64,000 nt of DNA from Brevipalpus yothersi (GCA_003956705.1 QZCP01000479.1:124001-188000); one strand, 5' to 3'; shown: positions 12,682 through 27,506, numbered from the stretch's first letter. Notes: generated from the sequence alone by a model not told the origin. Made by a program: numbers and translations.

Positions 12682-15600
12682 ATGACTCAAACGGAAGTTC
12701 CATCAGTATTGGAGGAAGATAGTCCATTGAGTATCTATTATTTCTGGAAGGTAAGTTTGTCAATACTTTTTCTTGATGTTTCATTTATGTCATACTTTAA
12801 TATGATGAGATGAGAAAATTTCTCTTTAATTACAATATAAACAATGATTGACCATTCACTTTGATGGGTGAATTTTGTCATTCATCAATTTCAATTAATG
12901 TTTCCCAAAAAAATGACCATGTGGGAATGAGCTTGAATTCTAACCACGTATTCTTAGAAGTTATTGCCGGTAAATTATCGTCAAAACGTTGTTTGGTGAG
13001 CAATTTGCTTCAGGATATCAGAAAAGTGTTACAAAGTTTGCCAGTTTTTAACGGTACTTTTGATTTATACCTCACATCAGCCAGCCTCTCATGAGGTTCT
13101 TTACACTTTATTGATGGGTGAATGTTTCCAAAATTTTGGCAACCAAAATTTGCTTACACTTAGGTGTTACTCACACCGCATATATACATCGATATTATAT
13201 GTTCCATTGAACTAATGATACAATCTATTTTACGTTGAATGATTTTTTGGCTCACAAAAATATATTTCCAACAAGAATGACAAGTTGCTTGATTGCATTT
13301 TTTTCCTCTCTTCTATTCTCCATGTATTCACATACACATATACAGACACACACCATCTCAATATCGATGTACAAGTGTTCAAACGCCTTTCGAAATGTCC
13401 TTCATATGTCACTATGTTTGTGATGAGAAATTTTTGCTTGTGAATACGGAAGGAAGAGTAGCATATGAGAAATGTTCAAAATTTTCATCCCAGTTGGAAA
13501 AATCGAGCTGATTTATGCTGAGACGACCATAATGGCCATTTTTCGAGGGGGGTGGGGATATCCAGCATTATATAATCAATTAAATTCTCTTGCATTCGAA
13601 AAATTGGCTGACCCTATCAGATTTAAAACTCGTATCATATTTGAAGATGGAAAGGATAGGTGCTAGCGATTAGATCTTTATCGAAGATTTTTCCAGCTGA
13701 CCTTTCCTCAAAAAAACCAATAAAAAAGATGCAAAATTGAACAATTAAAATATAATGTTAATTAAATTCCGGGGATGCATCAAACAATAATTTTCAAACA
13801 GGGGATATCCATTGTTCATGAGTAATAAGTGAATAAAAAGTGTAGGTATTTCATTTCTTATTGACTTTCTTAAGATGTTTTGCACAGGTATTATAATACC
13901 AAAAAGTGCCATCACAATCACCACACTTATAGGTGAAAACTAATGGACACACATGATATTTGAGCTGTGTTATTTCCTTGTGCTCGAATTTACAACCCTT
14001 ATGTGAACTCAGAACTTTACCCACTTATCAACGATATTTGCCTTCTTTCTTAATAATGATGATTTTCAGAATCTCATCATAGCGTTCTCTCGATATGAAC
14101 TTATCATCTTGATGAATGACAAAAAAATTAGCTTTGCCATCGCTAGCTGAGTGATCTGAAGGAAGTATCGATCGAAAATTTTCTCTTCTTTTTCGATTGC
14201 CTTCCAACTTTCAATTCATGTTGATTGTCATCAACTTGCTGCTTAAGGATATCCTCATCATCAATATCAGAACCCCAGCCCATCTCTCTATTAATTACGA
14301 TGATCAGCTCCTCAGCTGCATTGTGAGATATTTTTCTGCTAACTATGATGCGTAAAAAATTTGCTCTGAAAATAGAAGTCATCAACTGCGAGAGGCTCTC
14401 TCCAATATTCGTGATGCTCGATCTCATCCTCTTCTATTACACTTGAAGGCTGAAACAGAACGTTATCCAGAGGTGCTGATGAACTCGAGTGCGGGATATC
14501 CTCACTGAGTATATCTGATGATACATTCAGAATCAATTCACGATAGAGAGGAACTTCAGCTGGCTCAGGCTCAAGAACTTGAAAGCCAAATAGTTCTAAC
14601 GCACGACGATCACGGTAATAAGTTCTACGCGACATTATCAAAACAATGTTCAAAGAGCAGATAATGGATACCAATACTAGATATTTTCCTGATGCGAAGT
14701 GAGATAAGGAACCAGTTTAGTTTGTATTCATCAGGAAAATATCCACAATACTCTCAGTAGACTGGTTAGGTGCACACGTGTGAATGAGTATTGTTTTTTT
14801 TCAAATGATTAGTTAAATTGCTCATTTAAATGTCAATTAATTAGTATGTCTAATAGATTTTTTGTATTCAAAGATCACGAAGAGGATATCTTCGTGATCA
14901 GTGCTGCAAATGTATCACACTATAGTAATGTGATATCTCGATGCTCGAAATATGAGCAAGTTGTTGTTTTCAATCCTGTTCAAGTTCATCTCAATGGTAG
15001 GGAACTAGTGGGTGATATTATACACCTATCAGGTCAGTCATTCTTTTCTGTTTCGAGTGTCAATGAGTCTATCCTTTGGTGTTCCAACTAGAAACTTTGA
15101 TCGAAGCCGAAGAGGAGAGAATAAGGCTGCTAAGACAAAAGCTCAATCAACCAATGGCTTGAGGATATCCATGGCAGATTTTGTCGAGGTAATAGAAACC
15201 AAATTACATGACTCTTATTTCAGTTTTTGACTCATCATTTCAAAAGATTCGAGTATAGCATCAGATAGAACCATCAATCAAACAACAGGTAAAATATCTC
15301 ACAGTTCTGTGCATCCTTCAGTCATTAAATTTTCTTGATCATCATTAGATTCAGGCTATCCTGTGGATAACTTAAATACTCCAAATCGAGGTGAAGATTG
15401 AAGAAATATGCTGCGAGTTCAACTCATTCTGATTTGAGAAATTCTTTTCCAACTTATTGCTTAGATTATCAATCGAGAAATCATGCTGGTGACGATACTC
15501 AAGGTAATCCTTCATGTGAAAATAGGATATCCGCTTAAACTCTTCAATTTTCTTATTCAGGCTCACTTGTTCTGGCTGATATCTCGAACAACACTAGAAT

Positions 15601-17120
15601 AGGTAATGATGATCAATTTTAGTGCCAAATCTTACAAGAAAAAATTCTTCTTCCAGATAGAAGCCGAGCTCATTCGTCTACCCCTCGTCCCATCTCACAA
15701 TCGACCACTCCTCAGCCTTACAACAATGGGCTTTCTGATCAGTATCAATCTGTCTCATTGGAAAATTCTGGCGAATCGAGAGCCGAGGATATCCCTCCTG
15801 TGAATAATGAGGTAGCTGATCTATCATCCACTCCAAGCTCCCCAGAGCAAGTTGCAAGAGGGAAGTTGAGAAATTATTCGTGCTCTTTTGAAAGTGTTCA
15901 TACATGCTTGTACGAATTATGGTGCGAAGTGATCGATCTAAGAAATAGATTATCAGGGATATCCCAGTCAGCAAACACCAGTGCTGTGAGTTATCATAAT
16001 ATTGAGACTAGATATCCTCGCTAATTCATGGCAATTAATTCTTCTACCTAGGAATTCATCAAAATTGATAATCAATACGAGGTTTCAAAAATGATAATTG
16101 CTCGAGGTCTGCGTGAATCAGCCAACGTTGAAGTTTATTGCCGAAACTTGATAAGACGGTCATGGGACAGATCAGAATGGAAAAGGTATCAATGGCGGTG
16201 GAAAGTATCAGAGGTCCCAGATGAATCGTGAAAAACTAACTGCCTTCATCCACTACGCTGTGACCTCTTGGAATGACTATCATGAGTCAGATAAAGGGAA
16301 TAGCTCAAGAGTTATTCGTAAAAATGAAATTTCGTCCAAGATCAACTCAATCAAGCGATCAATCAGCCAGTTACTAACTGATACCTCTAGGAGGATTAAT
16401 ATGAGAAGGGCTCAGGCTGATTGATTCATTCGTGTGAGAAGTCTGAGGATATCCTTTTTCCTAGATTTTCGAGAAGAAATATTGTTTTTTGTCTTGAGTA
16501 ATTTTTGAGCTATCGATTACACTCCTTTCAGTCCTAATGAATATAGAAATAAACTTCAATTTTTACACTAAATCAATACGAAAAAATCTCCACCATCCAT
16601 CCATAATGAAAAACTACTGAGAATCATTTGGTATGAGGATATCCCCCATGCTCTACAGCATATTTTTCCATACTTTTCAGTCAATTCTGCGAATCCCATA
16701 ATGTAATATCTTTAAAATCATAGGATTTTTCAGTGCCACCATCGACTATTTTACAGTGTGGCATTTTCTTAATGAAGTATAAAAGATCTGCATATTTTGC
16801 GTTCTTTTTTCCAACTGGGATGCTTACTAGTCATTCTGTTCCATCATAATAGGCGTTCAATTTTCTGCAAGATTCTTAGAAGCTAGACTCTTCTCTATCT
16901 GAACGAAGTTAGGAGCAGTAGAAAATATCGTCAAGAACGGCAAAGAAAAATATGATCGTCCAAGTCATACTGGCGTGTAAAATGAACAGTATTTGTATTG
17001 ATGATAAAGATCGAAAAACAATAAATAAATTCAATCTCTTACGCTTATGTTCGTTTATTGCTTGCAATATTTGGGAGCCTCTAGGAGCATATATTCCCTT
17101 CTCTCTGTCTTCCGGAAATG

Positions 17121-17169
<49 letters not shown>

Positions 17170-20100
17170 AAACTCATCACCATGCAAACCTCACTGTTGC
17201 GGTGTTTCTACTGAATAGAAGAACGACACTTGGGATTATTGCTGATTATAATCGAGTGATTACCTTCGTCAATTTATATATACATGTACATGTGCATTGA
17301 ATGGAATGAAACTAACTGAATAAGATAGGAAGAGAAAGAGAGAGACAGTGAAATGAACAATCATACATGTATATAGAATGTTTAATATGGATACTTTTGT
17401 CGAAACTAATGAGAATCCAGAGGAATGTCACCAAAAGTGGATAGTATGGTGCGAATGAGACCTTCAAAAAGCAACAAAAATTCTACTAGAATCAAATGAA
17501 ATTGCATGAGTACAGGAAGCAAAGGCATCCCAAATTAATTCCCATTTCCTTTTTTCCATTTTATACATGTCATTTCATATTGGATTTATTTTTCCCATGA
17601 TTCTCTCTCTCTCTCTCTTTCTCACTTCACTTTTGTCTCACCTATACAGATAGATATATATTGCTCAAAATCTGAAGCTCAAAGCAATATCAATCATCAT
17701 CATTCCCTGAATACAGTCATCATCATATTTTCTTTCTATTTTTCTTACATTGGTAACTTTTTTTTCTTCACATTTTCATCTTGAACATTACCCCCATGTA
17801 TATAGCTCATAAGTGAGTTCCAATTCTCCTATCAGAACATTGTGACTAGATGTTTCCACATATTCAAGCAAATGGTCGATCAATGCCTGATACCATTCAA
17901 TCTACAGACAAGTATAGAGCTCGAATCATGTCCCCCGAAAAATAATGCTCAATCTAGCTTAAATTATCTCTCAATTGGCTTGCTTATTCTACTTGAAATT
18001 CTCTCTCTCTTTCTCTCTTTCTTTCTTTCTCTTTCTCTCTTGGATGGCTATCAGATCGACTGTGTAACATTCGCGAAGAAATGACTTGTTCTATGTGTAT
18101 TCCCATTCGAGAGTTTACCGGAAGAGAGAGAGAGAGAGAAGAGTATTGAGTTTACTCACCTCTCTTCTCCTCATCCAAATTAGAGATTCAAGTTAATCAG
18201 ATGGAATCAGTGAAGTGAGTGGCCCAAGAGGAGTTTACAACAGTTTCTGGTATTCTTCTACGTTGACAGCGGAAAAAGAGTTTCCGATAGTAGTCATGCA
18301 AAGAAGCCATTTGACATGAAAATAGCCATTCCAAGTATATATGTGTGTCCAAACTTTCATCTATAAATGTATATATATACACACGATACACTTCTGTCCA
18401 AGCCGAAGCGAAGAGTTAAGACTATGATAAATGGATCAATATTTTTATATATCAAAATCTGGAAGTAAATTGAATATCCTGTTTTCCACTTCCCATTTTA
18501 GTGTAGAAAATTTTCGTCCATGTTAAACTGGTAAAAGGCGTTCAAAGAGGGGAAAAGTTCAGAGGAATATGTCTAGAGCAGCAAATGTCATAGTAAGATC
18601 AGTGAAACACTTGTGTCTAGTTGTGCATATGAATGCTAGTATATGCTAGTATTTGTATCATGTGTTTTCCACGAATCTTTTGGAAACAAGCCATCGAGAG
18701 AGAAGTTCTACAAGTATATTGGAAAATATTTCATTTTCTGTCCATTTCAACCAGGCTTATGAGACAAGAACACTGTTCATCATGCATGTACTTAGACATG
18801 CCATCAAACTGTTTACTGTCTCCTTTCTCTACTCTGTCTCATCTTTCCAATTTCAATAGTTATATACACACGCGTGTATATATATATACATGTATGTATA
18901 TGTATTTGAAATTTCATGAAGAATGCTCTCACCAGAAGAGAATGTCAAAAAAAGAAGAGCAAAAATTGACATCAACAAGATGCTATTAGGTACATCATTT
19001 CTATCACTCTTCTACTTTTGGGTGAACAAAGGGTAACATGGGCCATCTGAAGAGAGGGCCTGTGGTTCAATTTTGAACAAAATTTCAAAATTCCAAGTAC
19101 TCATCAATCCTTATCTTGAACCTATTCCATAAAATTGGATGGTTCTATTTGTTTCCCATCTTTTTTGCCCCCTATTCTTCCTCATCGCTTTTTTTCTCTT
19201 TTTCTCTCTGAATTTTGGACTTAAACCTTATAACGTCATCGTTTAGAAGGCTTTTTATTCCATGTACTCGAGAGACACGTCTTTGGAAGGGCATTTTACA
19301 AAATAGAGGTGAAAGAAAAAAAAGATAAACCATCTGAAAACGAGAGTGAGAGAAATTCCAAAGATCTACACACACACGAATAGCCATCAATCTTGTCGAT
19401 ATTCTTTTTCTCTTTATCTCTTACTTTTTTTACCTCTTTCTCTCTCTCTCTCACTCTCTTTCGTCAATAAGGTTTTCATGATAAACTATTTTCTTATATC
19501 TATATATTTTGTGGGTGAATTTTTTGTTCATTGTCATCACTTTGCAAAACCTTACCACGATCGATTTTACATCACCCTACACGAAAATTTTTATTCTCAT
19601 TCCTCGACCCTTTTGCTAGAATTTGTTCACTATATTATATGTAGTTTGAACGATTATCATGCTTATAGAAAAGTACATGGGTTAAGGAAGACTAAAGAGA
19701 GAGAGAGAGAGAGATTGAAGTCGATGGAAACTTTTTTCAACCCTCAAATTTTATCCCATCAGATTCACAGAATTTGTTCAAGTTGTTTTTTGTGATGGAA
19801 ATTTTACTATCTCTCTTTCTTTCTTTCTTTCTTTCTTTCTCTCTCCTTCTGTATTTCTGCCTCTCTTCCTCTTTCACTTTCCCTTTCCCTTTCTCTTCCT
19901 TTTCCTTTCGATTTGAGATAGCAAAGAATGAAATTTGAATACCCAGGCCCAAGTTTGTGGATTCACTGTATGAGTTTGTATATGAATATTTTTCCCCATT
20001 GTACCTCGGAAAATCTTCAAGATTTACATGGCCAAAAGTTATCCTCTTTTCAGGGTCTATCCCAGTTTGGGCTTCAATCTGATTTGAATTTCAGTTCCAC

Positions 20101-20689
20101 ATCATCTCAAATATTTTTCCTCTTCTCCTTATACACTTGTTTTATCTTTCCAGCGATCAATCCACAAGAGATCGGCGAGTCAAACTCATAATATGAGCTG
20201 TATGTCGAGTCTAAGCAGACAGATTTTCAATCTTTTCACCGATATTCAATTACAACTATCTAATCGGAATCTGTAAAAATATATTTATGCGTCTATAGGT
20301 TTATTGGTGAAGGAATTTCTATTCAGCATCTGGTTCCAATTCCACGATTCGTTCTCTTGTGAGTCCAGTTCTGTGATCTTCCAGTGCACGGTAGGCAGAG
20401 AAAAAAAATCATGCAGACAATCTATTCTGATAGGCACACACAGACACACACAAATAAGTATGCACTTCCTCTTGGTATTTTTTTGTGAATAACAAACGGA
20501 CTTACACAGGCTTAGATTCGTTTTATTCTGATTCTGTTTCCAACCCTAATGGAAATACCAAATCCATTGAGGATTACCTCAATTTCCTCTCTTTCTTATC
20601 TAATCTATTGTGTAAAAGTCATGGGAACTCTCTTCCTGTACTTTTTTTTATCCATCAGCCTCCACTTTCACATATAAATTAGCTATCTT

Positions 20690-20744
<55 letters not shown>

Positions 20745-21992
20745 TATTTACCAGTTAATTTTTCCAAGCTAAAAGACGAAACAATCCCGATTCCAAATCA
20801 ACTGGTCAACTGAGATGATCAGAGAGATTATTATCTATTACGTATCAGAGAGAAAATATTTTTCTTCTTTTCAAGTTCAACAAGCACAAATTCCAATCGT
20901 TCAGGGGATAAAACTTGTTTTTATCATGCTTTTTTTCGTAGATAAATGTGTGTGTGTGTGTGTGTGTGTGTATCTGAACACTTGTTTCCTGCTGTTTAAG
21001 CTGCCACCAATCGTTTCCAACATTCTTTCACACTCACATTCGAATATGGTGATCAATCTTGCGATGAGGAGCGAAGCATTTTGTATATCTTCCTTGTTGC
21101 TATTAGCCAATACCAACACAACCAATGATGATGATGAACTTCCATGATGATAATAATAATAAGTCATCAGAGAGATTTTTTGCATCTTCATGGCATCACC
21201 ATGTCTCTGGGTTGACCATGCAATCGGTAAAACTTTTCCAATTGTGTAAGCATCTGGGAAAAAGGAAACCTTCCTCCGATTTCACTTGTATAACCCTTTC
21301 CTAGACTGTCCACATGGTCACATGCATGATCTTTTCGAAATCAAATTGATAAATATGAGGAAATAGATCATAATTCGAGGTGTCCGAAATGGTAAAAGTG
21401 AACAGATAAAAGGAAGAATCATGACTAATGATGAGAGCTTATAGTGATCTGATTTTGTTGTGCTCACATGTCAAGCTAAATTAACCTTTCTGAGTGAGAA
21501 ATTGTCATGAATTCATGACATCCAATTGAATTTCTTTCTTTCTTTCTCTCTCTCTCTCTCTCTCTCTCTTTTAGCGCATTTGACTGTCTGAATCTTGTAA
21601 ATGCATGATGTGTGATTGATCATCGAATAAGATTGAGAGAGCTGTTCATCTCTCTCTTCTTCTTACCTCTTTTATCCCATCTAATCGAATCTTCCATGAT
21701 AAGATCAACGAAAAAGTTTACTCGAAAGATTGATCTTTCCATTCAGTATCAACATACACACACACACATGCACAACACTATGGCAAAGTATGCATAGCAA
21801 ATACCAGAAGCTTACTTTCATGATGTTAGAAATAGCATCGATACCAGTACAACTGATGGTGTGTAACTGGTAAAAGTTGGCCCCATGAAATGAATCATTC
21901 AAACTTTTCTGATGAGGAGAGCAATTCTTGAATTTCCATGAAACGAATTACTTTGAAAAAATGGTGTCTATTCTGCCAGAATTGATAGAGAT

Positions 21993-22043
<51 letters not shown>

Positions 22044-22201
22044 AGANNNNNNNNNNNNNNNNNNNNNNNNNNNNNNNNNNNNNNNNNNNNNNNNNNNNNN
22101 NNNNNNNNNNNNNNNNNNNNNNNNNNNNNNNNNNNNNNNNNNNNNNNNNNNNNNNNNNNNNNNNNNNNNNNNNNNNNNNNNNNNNNNNNNNNNNNNNNNN
22201 N

Positions 22202-22255
<54 letters not shown>

Positions 22256-24100
22256 AAGTGAGGATTGTTCAGGAAGCTTCCCACTCAGATTTGATTTATG
22301 TGAACATGGTTCTCGACTTGTTTCCATAAATTATTCAACTAATTCATGAGAGGACTTAGCGTGAATCTGTCTGAAAAATTCATTAGCATATACTCACTAG
22401 CGAGAATTCAGTTTAGAATCATGTTTTTCTTTTCCTATTTCAATAGAATTTTGAAAAGATTTTTTCACTCCCAAAAAATCAACATACTCAAAGTATTTTG
22501 TCATGCAATACATTACCGAGATGGCTTTATCAAAATTTTCGATTGGAACGCATATTCTTTTGCTCTACTGAATGTGAGTCTCGAGAGCCTCGCATTTGAG
22601 ACTTTTATTCCATAAAATTGTTCAATAAGAAAGGAAAGATGAAGGAGTGAATTTTTCAGCCCAAAATATGTGTTTCCCAGAGGTTGGGGTTATCTAAATT
22701 CTGAAAAAAGACACTTTGTTACAAACTTCAAGCTAATATGAAAGTCAAAATAGACACAATAATGATGCCTATCCAAAAAAAATGATTTCCTTATAAGAAC
22801 CAATAATATAGTGTTGTTAAGCTATCGAAAAAGAAAGTGGAATAGATATTGGACTAGACGATAGAGAATTTGAATATATATCATGCATATGATCAAATTT
22901 CTTCTCTCTTTTTTTCAACTTGAATATGATAAGCTCAATGATTTCCAGCATAATATTTGGATAAGTATGCAATAGTAAGTGAAATAGTGTACCTGTTAGC
23001 TATTCTATGTCTCAAAAAATTAAGCCAATTGAAGGCAACATGTACTCCTGCTGATAGTAATGAAAGTTGAAATATATATCTAGAAATTCTCTCTCAACCT
23101 TATATTTAACCACAACAGTATATTTACCGTTACATGCACAGTTGAAACTTTTTTATCTCTATCTATGTTTCCCACAGCTAATTGTCCATTATTTGTACCC
23201 ATATACTTCTCACTCCTCATGAAAAGAGACAATAAAAATAGTAGCTATAATAATGTTTTCGGATAAAACGTTTAACCACTTGACAGGCATACAGAATTTC
23301 ATTCTGGACAAACTGTATGGACATCATGTGGATAGCGAACCTCACGAAAATTTTTCCAGAACATAAAATCTTGAACTCGAAGCAGTTAGTGGAAGAAATA
23401 TTTTCAAGTACATGTATATTTTCTCACAGCACTACATGGCTTAGCTCCGTTGATTATTCCATAGAAGACGATTCAATTTATGAATAACTAGAGGTTTCGC
23501 TCTCTTGTTTTTTGGCCTAATACAATATACGTTAGAACTCTGATAGATAATTTTCAGCAAGATTAGCAAGTGGAAGATCTAAAACTTTCGCTAGAAATTG
23601 TGCTCAAATATCTCGTTTTCTCTTTTTCCTTCCTGAAATGTCTCTTTTTTCGTTTCTTCTGATCTATGATTTGTGGAATTTTATCCGTTAACTTTGAAGA
23701 ATATTTCTTTTCAAACTTTCTGGTCCTCTTTTGTTTATGAGGCTCAATGTTTATAAGCCAGTGGAGGCAGTACAAGGCCTTAAATGATCAATATTTTTCA
23801 TATAATGCATATAAGATAGGATAAGATGATAGAATTATAGTGCCTAAATTTTACTAATATTTACTATATTGTAATCCAATTAGACAAGGCTTGTTTTGCT
23901 CCATTTTTCAGAGGTCCTTCACTTTTAGACACAACTTCATATCACCACCAGGCAGCTTTTCATATACAGCTGAACATCAACGATCTATATTGTCTAGTAA
24001 ATGAGCTCACTAATTTCAAGCATGTTCTTTAGCCAAATTAAATATGCATGTACTGGTGTCCAATGCAGAATGATGATGATTCTTTATCGTAGCATGAATA

Positions 24101-24144
<44 letters not shown>

Positions 24145-26440
24145 TCCACGCTCATGTTTCGGTGGATGTATATTCGAAACGGGTATATGTATACTCTGTT
24201 AGCAAGGCTGCCAGCGGAATTCGGAAGAAAAAAGTTGCACAAGAGAAATGGCCCTCATGAGCTTGTCACTCAAAAATATCATATTTTTGATCCTAGATAG
24301 AACATATCTGATATCAAGTTTCTCTATCTCATACCTTAGCGTTTTGGGGAGCTTCTTTGTATTCATGTATGCACTTTTGTGCCGATAAAATGAGTACCAA
24401 ACAGAGAGAAAGCGAAAGTTAACTCAAGATGACAGGAAAAATATCCGAAAGGATTGTTTCCAAATTGTATTCCCCTTCACAAATGCTTCCGAAATGCTCA
24501 CCATTGATCTGGATATATGAGGTATGATTTTCTTTCTCTTCCTCTTTCTTTTCCTCGATTGAATTGCTGACTGACAGTTGTAATGATTTCGCGACGAATC
24601 AAATAAATACAATCCATATGGATAGCTCACATATATTGACATGGTGACATAGGCAAGTGTAATGTGTACAGTATCCACAGTATCTGTATGTGTCTGTGTG
24701 CGTGTGTGTATGTAAAGGATTACCGATCAACTGGAGTCGATTGAATCGTTTTGTGTGGGTATGCAAAATGAAGCATGGTCCATGGAGAGGCAAAGAGAGA
24801 GAGAGAAATATTTTCTCTCTCCCAGAGAGATGATGATGGATGAGAGAAAAATTTTCGATCTTCTCTTATATCAAGAATGAAATTTAAGCTCTACTACTTC
24901 ACCCACTAGTATTCCCGTTCCGGAGCTCATCTCCATAGTTCATTGGCATGCGTTCATCTTTTTATTCTCATGAGGTCTATGGAATATCTGGTTGAGAAAG
25001 ACAGTGAATAGAACTTCGGACGTGTGAGACTATTTATACGTTAACAATGAACGAAACCCATGGAACTAGGGGGAGAGAGAGAGAGAGAGAGAAAATGGAT
25101 ATTCAAATTAGGGTTGCAATATTATATTATGTTTCTTTCTGAAATGAGTGAAGGCAAGAGAGGATGTAATTCAAAGAAGAGAGGGAGAGAGAGAGACAGA
25201 GAGAATCTCATGATTCTCCTTCCGTCCATAATTTTGTGAATACATTCTTATCATGAGATACTATTTGTGTGTCTGTGTGTGAAATATTCTACAAGCCCTA
25301 TTAATATCGGATGGCTCGTGAGAATATTTATATTTAAGGACTTGTAAAGAATAGAGAAAGAGAAAGTATGTGTGGATGTATGAGTGGGAGGAGAAGAAGT
25401 GTCAATAGGACTGATTATTCATCATAAAATAAATATCATGGGTTTCAGTCTATAGTTTCATTCTTTTCATCGCTGGATAATTGAATCGTAATTGCAAAAC
25501 GGAAGGAGAACTTGGAATATATTTACTAAAACCTTAGTGAGCCTGACAACCGGAACACGGGATCGAAATAATGAATCAAATATTGAATTATCATGCTTCC
25601 ATTGGGAATAGGGAAAACTTTTAGCAAACAGAAAAAGGATTCCTCCTCAGGAGTTCAAAAAATAGCTTGAATTTCTTGTAGTGTAGTAAGGTTGGTTATG
25701 ATTGAATTTTTTCAGAAAGAAGAAGAAATTGGGAGGAAGAATGAAACAAATACCCTACAAATTATAGCTTCCATAGCATGTATATAAGATGCTCATGAGA
25801 GTTCTTTTTTCTAACTGGCTCAACGGAAATCAATGTCAATGATACATGGTACATGACTTGTAGATGGATGAGAGCGATAGAAAGAAGAATGATTCAGAAG
25901 AAGATATTTTCTCTATTCTCTCTGGATAGAAGCTATCAGATTGCTGTAAAAGAATTATGACAAGAAGAATCATTGGAACAAATCAGATGCACGTCACATC
26001 CATTAGCCTGACTTGGCTTCAATTATGGTGGGTCGATAAAGATTTGATTGCAACATTTTGGGTGGACACTTTCTCTCTCTTTCCATCACTATTCATGTGG
26101 GTCAAGTGGTATGTTCAATTGGTCAAATGATATTCATGCTCGATGATGATTCACCATGATAATCTATTCACTCAAACACTTTGAGTAATCCAATATATTC
26201 ACCCATTATTAATCGGTAGTGGAGTCTGATTAGTAATGAGCGTAAAATCGGTTGTTATACCAAGATTGGATCAGATTATTATCGAATCACACTTGGAACA
26301 ATGGATTATGTTACACTTGATGGTCATCAATGTGAAGAGAGAGAGAGAGAGGGAAATAGTGAGTGTATATCAGATAGAGCATACCAGCATGAGTAGCATT
26401 AAGGAATGATCACAAATATTTCTTGCATGATGAGGAAGAT

Positions 26441-26471
<31 letters not shown>

Positions 26472-26831
26472 AAAAAGATGGAAGAGGATGAAGGAAAAAA
26501 GTACCACTTTTCAACTAATTTACTTCCACCAAGAGTAGACTGATCACGCAAAATATTTTGTTAAGTTCATGATCACATGATAATGTGTATAAATTCCGGA
26601 AACTGAAAGCGAAAAAGGTTCAGACGATGAAAGAAGAAGAAGAAAAATTACATCCCAAAATACTTTCTCTTCCTTCTTTCCAAACTCATAGTGAACTTCA
26701 AAAATGGGATGGAAGAAGGATGCATCTTTTGTTTGCCTTATGAATGTAATAGTGATAATGATTCCATGTTGACCTTCGAAAGCATCCAGATAAACCGAGA
26801 AAAGTTTTCCTCTCTCTTTTACAAATTGTGA

Positions 26832-26892
<61 letters not shown>

Positions 26893-27452
26893 CGTGTGTG
26901 TCTGTACCCGAAAAAGAAGGGAATGATGATGTATTCCCTACGATTCATATCTTGAGCTTTATATAATGGACGGTAGTCTTTAGATGATATAAAAATGGGT
27001 TTCGCCTCAGATGCTGGCTCAGTGAGACTTGAAATAATTGTAAAATGGTGGCAAGCAGACGGTATATCCATGACACACATCCATATATGCTTTTAAAAGG
27101 GGGCTATACTTCCCGACGAATTGATGCTCAACTCAATTTGAATGCTAGAATAAGAAGAAGAATAGTATTTCTTCACTCTCTCTACATATGATGAAGTGAG
27201 CATTTGAGAGAGAAGAAGAAAGGGAGAGAGAGAGATGAGGGGCGAAAGGAAGATCATAAATCATTCTTATCCGTAGAAGATTGTTAGCTATGGATGAAAA
27301 TTTTCTTCCCATACGAAGGATAGCCCACACATATACACTGTTGACATGGATATTCTTTGGTGACCTATTGTTTTCGGTTCCTCTGTGAGGAAGACAAAGT
27401 TCTTCATGATATCTCATGTCTTCTTTTCTACTACAATCCAATTCTGACTACC

Positions 27453-27506
<54 letters not shown>

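Larger units (their letters stand above)
13556..16644. repeat. Cluster of GGATATCC palindromes
   Basis: Ten exact copies of the self-complementary octamer GGATATCC start at 13556, 13803, 14247, 14494, 15163, 15525, 15787, 15957, 16447 and 16637, with one-mismatch copies at 14884 and 16010. Eight of the twelve contain GAGGATATC in one orientation. They fall in exons, introns and flanks on both strands. Elsewhere in the window I noticed only one exact copy, in a CCAP-R exon near 40750. Confidence 0.85.

Noticed and set aside
16205..16220. gt..ag 16-nt stretch that would repair the BEN-like frame if spliced
   Set aside because: Far below any workable intron length; a one-base shift or sequence error is more likely.
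16909..17300. Several Ser-Leu and Arg-Glu rich frames on both strands
   Set aside because: Microsatellite translation only; the same happens near 4.1, 22, 24.1, 27.4, 29.4, 41.8 and 54.6 kb.
26544..27080. 178-aa minus-strand open frame with a long Ser-Leu run
   Set aside because: It is open because it reads through a (GA)n microsatellite, which has no stops; no homology or splice context.
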